26,232 nucleotides of DNA from a virus: the IMG/VR virus record IMGVR_UViG_3300006810_000330, positions 1 to 26,232 of that record. One strand, 5' to 3'. Shown in pieces: positions 6,817 to 14,316 of the stretch (the stretch's first letter is position 1; every line of letters begins with the position of its first letter). The position numbers were made by a program, and so were the translations under genes. Below the pieces are notes generated by a model. The model did not search any database, was not told where the DNA came from, and saw only the letters and a program-made list of their open reading frames with translations.

Positions 6817-9014
6817 TATGTGTACATTGAGGTTATGTTTCTGATACTATTTAATGGATCTACACGATTGGATCCAGCAAAATTTGTGCCACCAGATGAT
6901 GGTGTGGGAACATATACTTTAGTTTCAACAGGAACTGGAACCATTGCAATAGTCATTCCTCTTGCCGTGCTCTGTTGTATTGAAGCTCTATTGTTTCGTT
7001 GTCTGACAGATACTGGACTCTCTACAGATCCAGGAGCACCATGAGATACGGAAATTTGATCCGTACCAAGAATCATCGCCTCTCTTCCATATCCACCTCT
7101 CATATAAACTTTTCCAACGGCGAATGGGAATGTTGTTCTTGATCCTGGTTGACTTGGGAAAGTTCTCTGAATATTTGGATTGTTCTCTTGAATATCAATA
7201 GCTGGGGAAGACCTGCTTGCATGAGCATTTTGTTCAATCAGAAGAGCCCTTCTCAATGTAGAGTCCGATATTCCTTTACTAAGATCTTGACGACTACTTC
7301 CAAGGTGTACCCATGAACCTCTTGCAAACATTGCCTTAATAGCATGGAAAGCAACTTCTCTAATTTCTTTCCTCTGTTTATTAGTTAGGTTTCTTGGCCC
7401 ATCAATATGGAAGTGTGTTGCATAGTGAGTTTCGGTTGTTCCATCGGGTCCAAGTCTACTTCCAGATCCTCCCTGAATAAATCCACCAGGATCGGAAAGT
7501 CTTTGTGGTATTAGATTTAATCCACCCTGTCTAACTGGTCCTCTAACTGGTCCACTGAATGGTCCTTGTGGTGCTGTTTGTTGTCGGGATCTTGATAGTT
7601 TGTCAAAACTCTCTAGTGATTGCCATCCATAATTTTTTCCACCCCATCTTACTGGTTTTCCATTAAGAACTGCTCTATCACCAAATCGTCTTTGTGGTGC
7701 TTGTGGTGTTGGACTAACAGTTTGAACATTTCCTCTTTGTCCAGGCCCACCTTTTGGATCAAATCCACCGAGTCTGAGATGTTCAAACATTCCTTTACCA
7801 TAAGCATCTTCACTAAAACCAAGTCTTATGTTTTCTTTATCAGCATCGGGAGAATACTTAGGGATGATTGTTGCCATAGCTTCGGTCATACTATCATGAC
7901 CATTATAATTATCTTTAAATCGGTGCGTACTGTGCCATAATTTGATATGATGTTTTACAGATGATTCAATACTATCATAAACTGCCCACCATCGACCAGC
8001 CCACTTAATTCTATCAATAATACCGTTTGTCCCAACTTCATGTTTATAAATTGTTTGTCCAAAAGCATTTGTTTTACCAGAACTAAAATATATACTGTTT
8101 GGATTTGAAAGATATCCTGTCTCCTGCATAGAATGAGCAGCAACCAATTCAGGAAACTTAGCACCACCAACTTTTACTGCTAGGCCATAAATGTAATCAA
8201 ATGCTTGTTTTGGTGATAGATTGCTTGGTCCTGGTCCTTTTCCAGAAGGACCAGGAGTAGGTCTGGGAGTAGGTCTGGGAGTAGGTGCAGGTGTAGGTGT
8301 AGGTGTAGGAGTGGGAGTGGGTCTTGTAGCTTGTCCAGGTTGTTCTTCTTTTTGTCTCCTTTCTTCTTCAGTGGGTGGAGTTGTAATTTTTAGTACATTT
8401 ATCTTTGCATCTTCAAAATCATTACCAAGAGATTGAATATTTTTATCTAACTCTTTAATCTTTGTTTGAAACTTTCCATTGGGATCATTAAAATCTTGAA
8501 AATCAAAATTCATAATATTTTGTGTCGCCTGACTTACGACACCAGTAATACCATTAATTATATTACCAATATTTTTAATCATACTCTTACCAGCATCAAT
8601 GATATTGGTAATACGAAACTTCAGAGTATCAATGAATACTAGAATTCTCGGTAATTGATTTACTAACCAACCAAGCAAGAGGAATCCTAGGGAATCCATA
8701 ATTTTGCCCAGGAATCCCTTACCTCGATCTAGAGCATTTTTTACTGTACCACTAACATAACCACTTTTTGTGGAATTTGCTTCTAATAATTCTTCTCTCC
8801 TTCTTCTTCGATTTCTAGTTTCAAATAAAAAGTTTATTCTCTTTTCTGTTTGTTGAGCTTTGGCAGAAACTAAAGTCTTTCTTGTTAAGACTTTTCTTGC
8901 ATTTATTGATGACTTTCTTGCAAATATAGAATTTTTTCTGAGAGATAAAATCTGCTCATCTAAATTTGTTCTTTTGAATACGTTTCTTAATACTGGCGTG
9001 TTAATTTCTGCCAT
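6816..9014 (-). CDS. tail hub protein with glucosaminidase domain
   Basis: This is a 732-aa protein. Residues 1-100 are basic and helical. Residues 101-125 are a hydrophobic segment (FLLLGWLVNQLPRIL) resembling one in the adjacent tape-measure-like protein. A Pro/Thr linker covers 230-265. Residues about 270-430 resemble FlgJ-type glucosaminidase (PF01832): VAAHSMQETGYLS with candidate catalytic Glu298, TNAFGQTIYKHE, then WAVYDSIESSVKHHIKLW. A later region (about 527-608) has THYATHFHIDGP and HASRSSPAID, possibly a second metal-dependent hydrolase. It probably cuts host peptidoglycan during injection. The next ATG follows its stop without a gap. Confidence 0.75.
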   Translation of the reverse strand: MAEINTPVLRNVFKRTNLDEQILSLRKNSIFARKSSINARKVLTRKTLVSAKAQQTEKRINFLFETRNRRRRREELLEANSTKSGYVSGTVKNALDRGKGFLGKIMDSLGFLLLGWLVNQLPRILVFIDTLKFRITNIIDAGKSMIKNIGNIINGITGVVSQATQNIMNFDFQDFNDPNGKFQTKIKELDKNIQSLGNDFEDAKINVLKITTPPTEEERRQKEEQPGQATRPTPTPTPTPTPAPTPRPTPRPTPGPSGKGPGPSNLSPKQAFDYIYGLAVKVGGAKFPELVAAHSMQETGYLSNPNSIYFSSGKTNAFGQTIYKHEVGTNGIIDRIKWAGRWWAVYDSIESSVKHHIKLWHSTHRFKDNYNGHDSMTEAMATIIPKYSPDADKENIRLGFSEDAYGKGMFEHLRLGGFDPKGGPGQRGNVQTVSPTPQAPQRRFGDRAVLNGKPVRWGGKNYGWQSLESFDKLSRSRQQTAPQGPFSGPVRGPVRQGGLNLIPQRLSDPGGFIQGGSGSRLGPDGTTETHYATHFHIDGPRNLTNKQRKEIREVAFHAIKAMFARGSWVHLGSSRQDLSKGISDSTLRRALLIEQNAHASRSSPAIDIQENNPNIQRTFPSQPGSRTTFPFAVGKVYMRGGYGREAMILGTDQISVSHGAPGSVESPVSVRQRNNRASIQQSTARGMTIAMVPVPVETKVYVPTPSSGGTNFAGSNRVDPLNSIRNITSMYT
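8221..8336. repeat. short tandem repeats coding for a Pro/Thr linker
   Basis: GGTGTA-, GGAGTG- and GGTCTGGGAGTA-type hexamer and 12-mer repeats on the plus strand encode alternating Pro-Thr, Pro-Arg and Pro-Ala pairs in the glucosaminidase-containing hub protein. This is a flexible linker; repeat number may vary between relatives. Confidence 0.8.
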
Positions 9015-9017
9015 TTT

Positions 9018-10781
9018 TTACACCCCAACATTATAGATTGATCTTGCAAAATCTCTAAATGGATTAGCTAAATCAGCAGTCGGTATGTTCGGTATTTTTG
9101 CAGAATTTGTACTTGGATAGATTTGTTCTTTTTGTTTGGTTTTTTCACCATACATACCACCAGTCAAATCAATTAGAGTTGGTGTTCCCTCAGCAGGGCC
9201 CCTCTGTGCAAGATCTGCAGCACGGGCATCTGAACCTTGTTGAGTTATCAATGAATCCAAACGTTCAGCAGGTGGAGCAATAACTGGCAAATCTCCCATC
9301 GTTTCGCCAGTTTTTGACTGTGTTGCTGATGGTGATGGTGATGTTGTTGGTGAAGTAGGTGCTGCTGCTTTTTCAACCAATCCCTGATCTTCTAAGAATT
9401 TACGAATGGGATCATTAATGAAAGAAAGTGCCTTGTCCCATTCTGGATTCCAATTCTGATCAATAAGGTTAGTGATTGGTTGTCCCAACATTCCTCCAAG
9501 CATACCACCAAGACCAGCACCAGCAATAGCTGTTAATACACTTAAAATACCACCACCCGCTAAAGCACCTGCTTTTAATCCTAGAGTGGCACCCCCATAA
9601 GTTAATAAGAATTCTGGCAAATAACCAAGAACCGCTTGTGCTGGACTTTGCCCACGATCCATTCTTCCTTTTGCACCACCAACAAAACCAGCGACAGCTA
9701 AAAGTCTACCTAAAAATGGAAGTATTCCTTTTCCGAGATTGACAACTGCATTTTTTGGTCTTTGAAATAATTGGCCAAGTTTCTTTACATTATTTTTGAT
9801 TGGAGATGGGATTAGTCTACCAAGTCTTCCAAAAATTCCACCACCACCTCTAGGTGTTGCTCCTCCTCCACTTTGACCCCCACTACGACCTCCGCCACTA
9901 CGGCCTCCACCACTTTGGCCTCCACCACTTTGGCCTCCACCACTGCGACCTCCGCTACTACTACCCCCTCCACTGCGACCTCCACCACTTTGGCCTCGGC
10001 CACTACTGCTTCCACCACCAGCTGGTGGAACACGACCACCTCCACCGCCACTTACTGGTGGTCTAGCTGGGAAGAATAAATTCTTTAACCATACAAATGG
10101 TCGTGTGAGTAGAAACCCAGCAACAGATGCTGATATCCCACCAATGGTTGCCATTATTCCAAGCAATCCACCATTTAATGCTAAAAATGCTCCTCCAGCA
10201 GCTGCTAGAGCAACAACAACTTCATTTTTTAGTTTATTAAATTCACTTTCATTTCCCTCGGCATCTGCCTGGAACATTTTAAATATCTTATCACTCAACC
10301 ATCCAACAAAAAGGAGCATGAGTGCATTTTTAAGTTTGTCTAATCCACCCTGAACAGCACTAGTAACTTTCTTGACTGGTGCTGTCAATGCCCTAACAAT
10401 TCTATTTTCTAGAATATTCTCAGCACGACCAAAGGATTCTTTTTCTGCGGATCTAATTCTTTGGACTCTTGTTTGTTGTATATTTGCTTCTTCTTGTCTT
10501 GTATCTGCCTGTAATGCACTTGTGAGTGCCGTAATATTATTCGCAACGGCTAAGATATTGTTATTGATTGCCTGTAATTGTCTAGAGAGAAACGTGAATG
10601 TTTGTTGCTGCTGTTTCTCTCTAACATTAGTTATTTCTTGTACGGCACCAGAAAATGATTGCCCTAAACTTCTTACAATCCCACCACCAGTTGATTGAAC
10701 AATCGCACCACCACGACCTCTTGAGGTTTGACCAGCAGGAGGTAAAAGTCTTGATGTGTCGATTGTTATCTTAGATGCCAT
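9018..10781 (-). CDS. tape-measure-like tail protein (gp29 position)
   Basis: The 587-aa length is close to T4 gp29 (590 aa), the tail length determinant. Residues 45-130 are a coiled coil rich in Gln and Asn. Residues 153-168 (LMLLFVGWLSDKIFKM) and about 188-226 are strongly hydrophobic, as are several stretches in 360-450 rich in Gly and Ala, typical of tape measures that reach the host membrane. A Gly/Ser/Gln linker covers 244-316. The gene comes straight after the gp26 frameshift pair, the position of the tape measure after the G/GT chaperones in lambda. The ATG lies 11 nt inside the upstream frame. Confidence 0.65.
   Translation of the reverse strand: MASKITIDTSRLLPPAGQTSRGRGGAIVQSTGGGIVRSLGQSFSGAVQEITNVREKQQQQTFTFLSRQLQAINNNILAVANNITALTSALQADTRQEEANIQQTRVQRIRSAEKESFGRAENILENRIVRALTAPVKKVTSAVQGGLDKLKNALMLLFVGWLSDKIFKMFQADAEGNESEFNKLKNEVVVALAAAGGAFLALNGGLLGIMATIGGISASVAGFLLTRPFVWLKNLFFPARPPVSGGGGGRVPPAGGGSSSGRGQSGGGRSGGGSSSGGRSGGGQSGGGQSGGGRSGGGRSGGQSGGGATPRGGGGIFGRLGRLIPSPIKNNVKKLGQLFQRPKNAVVNLGKGILPFLGRLLAVAGFVGGAKGRMDRGQSPAQAVLGYLPEFLLTYGGATLGLKAGALAGGGILSVLTAIAGAGLGGMLGGMLGQPITNLIDQNWNPEWDKALSFINDPIRKFLEDQGLVEKAAAPTSPTTSPSPSATQSKTGETMGDLPVIAPPAERLDSLITQQGSDARAADLAQRGPAEGTPTLIDLTGGMYGEKTKQKEQIYPSTNSAKIPNIPTADLANPFRDFARSIYNVGV
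9867..10020. repeat. imperfect 15-bp tandem repeats coding for a Gly/Ser linker
   Basis: The unit CCTCCACCACTTTGG and variants (CCTCCACCACTGCGA, CCTCCGCCACTACGG) recur about ten times. Read on the minus strand they encode GGGQS/GGGRS pentapeptides in the tape-measure-like protein. The repeats lie wholly in frame and have no spacers, so this is protein low complexity, not a CRISPR array. Confidence 0.85.
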
Positions 10782-10959
10782 TTGCTTGTTTACGTTTTAA
10801 ATCTTCTTCCTCTAGATATGCTTGGAGAAGAGAAACGTATACTTCTCTTTCCCATGGCATCATATCTTCTAACTCCGTCAAACTATATTTATGGTGCTGA
10901 ATTAAGGCGAAATTAGTTTGATAATATGAAGTCAGAGACTCATGTGCCAGGGCTATCCG
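10771..10959 (-). CDS. -1 frame extension of gp26 (gp51/gpT-like), 62 codons
   Basis: This open frame runs in the -1 frame from the end of gp26 to TAA at 10771. It encodes 62 residues starting RIALAHESLT, then TNFALIQHHKYSLTELEDMM, PWEREVYVSLL and a charged EEEDLKRKQ end. Composition and helical pattern look like real protein, but the first in-frame ATG is half way down (MMPWERE). A fusion with gp26 by slippage at 10959-10965 would give about 298 aa. The product matches the style of tail-assembly chaperone C-terminal domains (the T of lambda GT) and takes the place of T4 gp51. If not by frameshift, expression would need a non-standard start such as ATA. Confidence 0.75.
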   Translation of the reverse strand, partial: RIALAHESLTSYYQTNFALIQHHKYSLTELEDMMPWEREVYVSLLQAYLEEEDLKRKQANGI

Positions 10960-11669
10960 AAAAAAGATGCCAGGCCCTCAAGAACAATTTCATTCTCGAC
11001 ACCAGTTTTTGGATTCGTCACCTTTAATGTATGACTCAATTTTGGCATGGTTGTAAAGAACTTCTCAATTTTACTGAACTGAGAAGATGTCAAGTTACCA
11101 ACAAATTCACTGAGTTCTTTCTTGGTGCAATCAGAAGCATTCCAGGATTCTTCTTCATTATAAACTTGATCAATACAATTTGAGATGATATCAAATCCCT
11201 GATCAACATCAAGTTCTTTATCATTAAAATTTGTTTTCACAAACTCATTAAGTGATGGATATTTCATCCTGAGTGTCAAATTACTATCGAGTTCAATGTC
11301 TCTAGAATGTTCTTCATCAAACTTTACTTGGATGTCATCGATATTGATTTGTGCTTCTACCGTTGTTTCCCCATCATCTGGGCAAGTAACAATAACATCA
11401 ATCAGTTCTCCGACAGACTTGCCACGAACATTCAAAAATAGATATTCAATATCAAATGTTGAAAGACTATCAACTTTGATGCCCCTTGACATGATACATG
11501 CAGATAAAACATTCTTGACAGCCTCACTAATCTGCTTCATGTTTTCACTTTCCAGTGCCATGATAAGAACCTTTTCTTCTCTGACTAGAAAGGGGCGATA
11601 CTTAATTTTTTTCTTGATCGAAGGCAACTCAAGTTCATAAACAGGAGTCGTAGACTTTGGTAAAGGCAT
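10953..11669 (-). CDS. gp26: gp26-like baseplate hub/tail assembly protein
   Basis: The 238-aa acidic protein resembles the T4 baseplate hub protein family (gp26; T4 is 208 aa). The N-terminus has a PVYELELPSIKKKIKYRPF strand followed by LVREEKVLIMALES and a helical KNVLSACI. The middle has DIEYLFLNVRGKSVGE, then DVIVTCPDDG. The C-terminal third is helical and ends LASFFG at a TAG right after a slippery T6C tract. A late-promoter-like box stands about 22 nt upstream of the ATG. In T4 gp26 and gp51 are separate; here the second frame lacks its own good start, so gp26 probably makes a long and a short form. Confidence 0.75.
   Translation of the reverse strand: MPLPKSTTPVYELELPSIKKKIKYRPFLVREEKVLIMALESENMKQISEAVKNVLSACIMSRGIKVDSLSTFDIEYLFLNVRGKSVGELIDVIVTCPDDGETTVEAQINIDDIQVKFDEEHSRDIELDSNLTLRMKYPSLNEFVKTNFNDKELDVDQGFDIISNCIDQVYNEEESWNASDCTKKELSEFVGNLTSSQFSKIEKFFTTMPKLSHTLKVTNPKTGVENEIVLEGLASFFG
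10959..10965 (-). promoter_or_regulatory. slippery heptamer for -1 ribosomal frameshift
   Basis: Near the end of gp26 the minus strand reads TCT TTT TTC GGA TAG. T-TTT-TTC is in the exact X-XXY-YYZ phase for tandem -1 slippage, two codons before the gp26 stop. After slipping, the next codons are CGG ATA GCC, which open directly into the 62-codon frame. A small hairpin (ATGAGTC with GACTTCAT, one bulge) lies about 17-20 nt downstream and might act as stimulator. Confidence 0.7.
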
Positions 11670-11690
11670 AATATACTATGATATTTTTTT

Positions 11691-11698
11691 TATTTATC
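11691..11698 (-). promoter_or_regulatory. late-promoter box GATAAATA before gp26
   Basis: The minus strand reads TGATAAATAAAAA: a 7-of-8 match to the T4 late promoter TATAAATA, about 22 nt before the gp26 ATG. Its first bases overlap the TGA stop of gp54. gp33, encoded in this window, is the co-activator expected to act at such sites. Confidence 0.5.
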
Positions 11699-12587
11699 AT
11701 GATCTGGCAACAAAATTTAGTTTGTCTGAAGTTGCAACCGCACTGGGATCCCAAGATAATCCCTTACCATTAATCCAGTTATCAAGCAGAGCCTGATTCA
11801 GTTGATTTGTATTTGCCGTTGAATCGGATGTAAAATATCCCTCCAAAGAAGAATTATATTGATAGGATCCATTATTATTATTTGAACTAAATGTGTTACT
11901 GAAATTAAATAGATCAGATAGAGTTGGTTGTGATGAACCAGAAGATGAACCAGAAGATGAACCAGAACTTGTTGGGTATCCACCAGAACCTGACCCCAGA
12001 TGTGACATCACATAACGATCAAAATTAAAGTCAACACTAATTCTTAGTATGGAATTAGATGCCTCATAGGAAACGGGGGTTCCACTAATTGATACTGGAA
12101 ATGCAGATATAAAGTTATATTGAACACCATTCCTGTAATCTCGATCAAACTTTGAGATTCTTAGGCCTTCACACTTATATTGATCTGGATATCTCATTCT
12201 ATAGAAATATCCCCTTTGCCTTTTATCTGCAGTTCCTCCACCACTAATATATTCAATCCATGCCTCAAAAAACTTTAAGACTTGGTAATCAGAATCACAA
12301 TAAAAACCTAGAGATATGTTATTAAATATTCTTGTATGTGCATACTGCTGCTGAACACCAGTAAAATTTCCTTCAATAGTTGTGGTTGCAAGAGATGAAC
12401 CAGGAAGAGTTGCATCATAACATAATAGGCCAAGATTTCTAGAGATGAAATTATTGTATAGTGAATGACTACTGAAAGCATCTTTCAGTTTATATGGAAA
12501 TCCACTAAAATTTACCTCATAATGAGAAGACTGAGCAACTCTGGATATTGTATTTTTAATATCTGAGATTCTTTTTGGACTTGGCAC
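11697..12587 (-). CDS. gp54: gp54-like baseplate tail tube initiator
   Basis: This is a 296-aa protein (T4 gp54 is 320 aa). The fold pattern of tube proteins is visible: HYEVNFSGFPYKLKDAF near the start, CYDATLPGSS, QQQYAHTRIFNNISLGFY, FFEAWIEYISGG, then YNFISAFPVSISGTPVSYE and LRISVDFNFDRYVM. The C-terminal quarter (from about 200) is a Ser/Gly/Asn-rich tail not expected in T4. The start is GTG at 12587, facing gp4 across 30 bp. It is the first gene of the hub operon. gp54 and the related gp48 start the tail tube; the assignment to gp54 rather than gp48 rests on the other protein matching gp48 better. Confidence 0.75.
   Translation of the reverse strand: MPSPKRISDIKNTISRVAQSSHYEVNFSGFPYKLKDAFSSHSLYNNFISRNLGLLCYDATLPGSSLATTTIEGNFTGVQQQYAHTRIFNNISLGFYCDSDYQVLKFFEAWIEYISGGGTADKRQRGYFYRMRYPDQYKCEGLRISKFDRDYRNGVQYNFISAFPVSISGTPVSYEASNSILRISVDFNFDRYVMSHLGSGSGGYPTSSGSSSGSSSGSSQPTLSDLFNFSNTFSSNNNNGSYQYNSSLEGYFTSDSTANTNQLNQALLDNWINGKGLSWDPSAVATSDKLNFVARS
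11932..11967. repeat. three 12-bp tandem repeats in gp54
   Basis: GATGAACCAGAA occurs three times in a row and encodes SSGS units on the minus strand within the flexible C-terminal tail of the gp54-like protein. Confidence 0.85.
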
Positions 12588-12595
12588 TCTAAATA
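12588..12595 (+). promoter_or_regulatory. late-promoter-like box TCTAAATA before gp4
   Basis: TCTAAATA (7 of 8 to TATAAATA) lies 22 nt upstream of the gp4 ATG in the 30-bp divergent gap with gp54. The same TCTAAATA form stands before gp48 and before the gene at 18547-18795, so it may be a real local variant. The opposite strand offers CTATAGGTA towards gp54, a poorer match. Confidence 0.45.
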
Positions 12596-12617
12596 CCTAT
12601 AGTGAAAATTTTTATGA

Positions 12618-13055
12618 ATGTCATATAAAGGTAAATTTATCCCCTCAAACACAAAAAAATATAGAGGAGACCCAACTAACATTATTTATAGGTCTCTATG
12701 GGAAAGAAAGTTCATGGTCTATTGTGACCTGAATGAGAATGTTCTTGAATGGGGTAGTGAAGAGTTCTGGATTCCATATCGTTCACCAATTGATTCCAGA
12801 GTTCACAGATACTTTCCAGACTTCTATATCAAGGTTCGTGAAAGTAATGGAAGTATTGTTAAATATGTGATTGAAGTTAAACCAAAAAAACAGTGTAAAG
12901 AACCAAAAGTTCAAAGCAAAAAAACAAAGTCATACATTTATGAAGTGACTGAGTATGCCAAGAACCAGGCAAAGTGGAAGGCTGCAAGAGACTTCTGTGA
13001 AGATCGTAAATGGCAATTTAAGATTCTTACTGAAGATGATCTAGGTATTAAGTAA
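12618..13055 (+). CDS. gp4: gp4 head completion protein (TnsA-like nuclease fold)
   Basis: The 145-aa protein matches the length of T4 gp4 (also called gp50/65). It shows the nuclease-like pattern of the family: YRSLWERKF (Glu29), WGSEEFWIPY, RYFPDFY (Asp68) and YVIEVKPK (Glu86, Lys88). The C-terminal part is basic and helical. In T4 the protein finishes the packaged head so that tails can attach. It is the first gene of the plus-strand island and its stop TAA overlaps the next ATG by one base (TAATG). No good Shine-Dalgarno sequence is visible before the ATG. Confidence 0.85.
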   Translation: MSYKGKFIPSNTKKYRGDPTNIIYRSLWERKFMVYCDLNENVLEWGSEEFWIPYRSPIDSRVHRYFPDFYIKVRESNGSIVKYVIEVKPKKQCKEPKVQSKKTKSYIYEVTEYAKNQAKWKAARDFCEDRKWQFKILTEDDLGIK

Positions 13056-13444
13056 TGCCAAGAAAAACACTCAAACAAAGACAACAATCATCCAGTAGAG
13101 TTCAGCCTCTGATTGATAAGATGACTGGTGCAGAAGATCCTGACGATTTAATGATGGAGATTCTAGAACTTTTGGATGATACCGTTGAGGCAACAGATCT
13201 TGAAGTTGGTAATTACTGTACTTTTGTTTATGGGCCAAAAACACAATTTATTAAATATGACCAAAACCCTTTAGTAGCCGTGGTTGGTGTTTTTGAATGG
13301 GGTTTTCGTGGCATTAATTATCACTGGGGAAATTTTAGAAATTATACTAATGAAGAAGTCATTGGTGCCGTTCATTTGGTCAAGTCTTCTGAGTTAAGTG
13401 ATCTAAGAAGTATTCCCTATCAAAATTATCGTCTAAATATTTAA
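13055..13444 (+). CDS. conserved cyanophage virion-associated protein
   Basis: The protein is 129 aa. The N-terminal 20 residues are basic (KTLKQRQQSSSR). Residues 25-50 are an acidic helix. The C-terminal part contains VGNYCTFVYGPKTQF, YDQNPLV and INYHWGNFRNYTNEEV, a pattern I recall in small structural proteins of T4-like phages near the gp53 region. The frame overlaps the gp4 stop by one base, pointing to coupled translation. The exact function is unknown; its place between gp4 and gp48 suggests head-tail or baseplate assembly. Confidence 0.7.
   Translation: MPRKTLKQRQQSSSRVQPLIDKMTGAEDPDDLMMEILELLDDTVEATDLEVGNYCTFVYGPKTQFIKYDQNPLVAVVGVFEWGFRGINYHWGNFRNYTNEEVIGAVHLVKSSELSDLRSIPYQNYRLNI
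13432..13439 (+). promoter_or_regulatory. late-promoter-like box TCTAAATA before gp48
   Basis: TCTAAATA lies in the last codons of the preceding gene, 13 nt before the gp48 ATG. It has the same 8-mer as the box before gp4. The distance is short, so a transcript start would fall very near the ATG. Confidence 0.35.
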
Positions 13445-13452
13445 AAAGCAAA

Positions 13453-14316
13453 ATGGCTTCTGAATCTCTAAGATATCCACTAGCGACTCTTGATAGACAG
13501 TCGGATTATCTTTTGATGGATATTATTAGGTATAAACCATCAAAGTTGCAGGGGCAAGCACTTAAAAGAAACCTATCTGCTGGACTTGGCAATCAATCAC
13601 CCAATTATGTTGCATCCATAATCCTACCAATTCCAACAAGTATCACAGCTGCAAATGGTGTTACTTGGAATGGTGGAACTATGAATCCCCTAGAAGATAT
13701 TGCAACAAGAGGTCTCACTGATGTAATGCAATCAGATCTTAGTGAAATGCCTCAGGTTTTTCAGCAATACATGGGTGAAATATCTTCTGCATTGGGTGAT
13801 GATGTAAGAAAGGCTGGCACTTCAGCAATCGCACGACAAATAATAAAATCCTTTGGTAGTAATGTAAGTTTTGGCCAAGTTCTGGCAAGACAAAGTGGTC
13901 AAGTCTTAAATCCAAATATGGAACTCCTATTTGATGGGCCAGGTCTTAGAACCTTTTCATTTAACTATCAACTGGCGCCAAGAAATGAAGCTGAATCTAG
14001 AATGGTAAAGAGGATATTAAGACGACTCAAACAAAGTATGTCTGCAAAGAGGACAACAAATAAAGTATTCATCTGTACTCCAGATATTTTTCAGCTGAGA
14101 TTTAAAACTGGTGGAAGTGATCATAAGTTCTTGAATCGTTTTAAACAGATGGCACTTACAAATATAACAGTTGATTATACTGGTTCTGGAACATATTCAT
14201 CATATGAAGATGGAACACCAACCATTATCAACATGAGTATGGCATTTCAAGAATTGGCACCTGTTTATGCTGATGATTATGATGAAAAAGAAGGCAAAAT
14301 TGGAGTAGGATACTGA
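13453..14316 (+). CDS. gp48: gp48-like baseplate tail tube cap
   Basis: This is a 287-aa protein (T4 gp48 is 364 aa). Features of the family include an N-terminal LRYPLATLDRQSDYLLMDI, a SIILPIPTSI strand, and the core LNPNMELLFDGPGLRTF followed by FNYQLAPRNEAESRMVK, then FQLRFKTGG and the final FQELAPVYADDYDE. Caps of this type sit on the baseplate hub and nucleate tail tube polymerisation together with gp54. The gp53 ATG overlaps its stop (TGATG). Nothing appears truncated apart from shorter loops than in T4. Confidence 0.85.
   Translation: MASESLRYPLATLDRQSDYLLMDIIRYKPSKLQGQALKRNLSAGLGNQSPNYVASIILPIPTSITAANGVTWNGGTMNPLEDIATRGLTDVMQSDLSEMPQVFQQYMGEISSALGDDVRKAGTSAIARQIIKSFGSNVSFGQVLARQSGQVLNPNMELLFDGPGLRTFSFNYQLAPRNEAESRMVKRILRRLKQSMSAKRTTNKVFICTPDIFQLRFKTGGSDHKFLNRFKQMALTNITVDYTGSGTYSSYEDGTPTIINMSMAFQELAPVYADDYDEKEGKIGVGY

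Noticed and set aside
9867-10020. CRISPR-like repeat array
   Set aside because: The repeats are contiguous 15-bp units without spacers, in frame with a coding sequence.
9854-10079. Plus-strand frames rich in Thr, His or Leu opposite the Gly/Ser linker
   Set aside because: They arise from the 15-bp repeats read on the wrong strand and have no function beyond the linker of the tape-measure-like protein.
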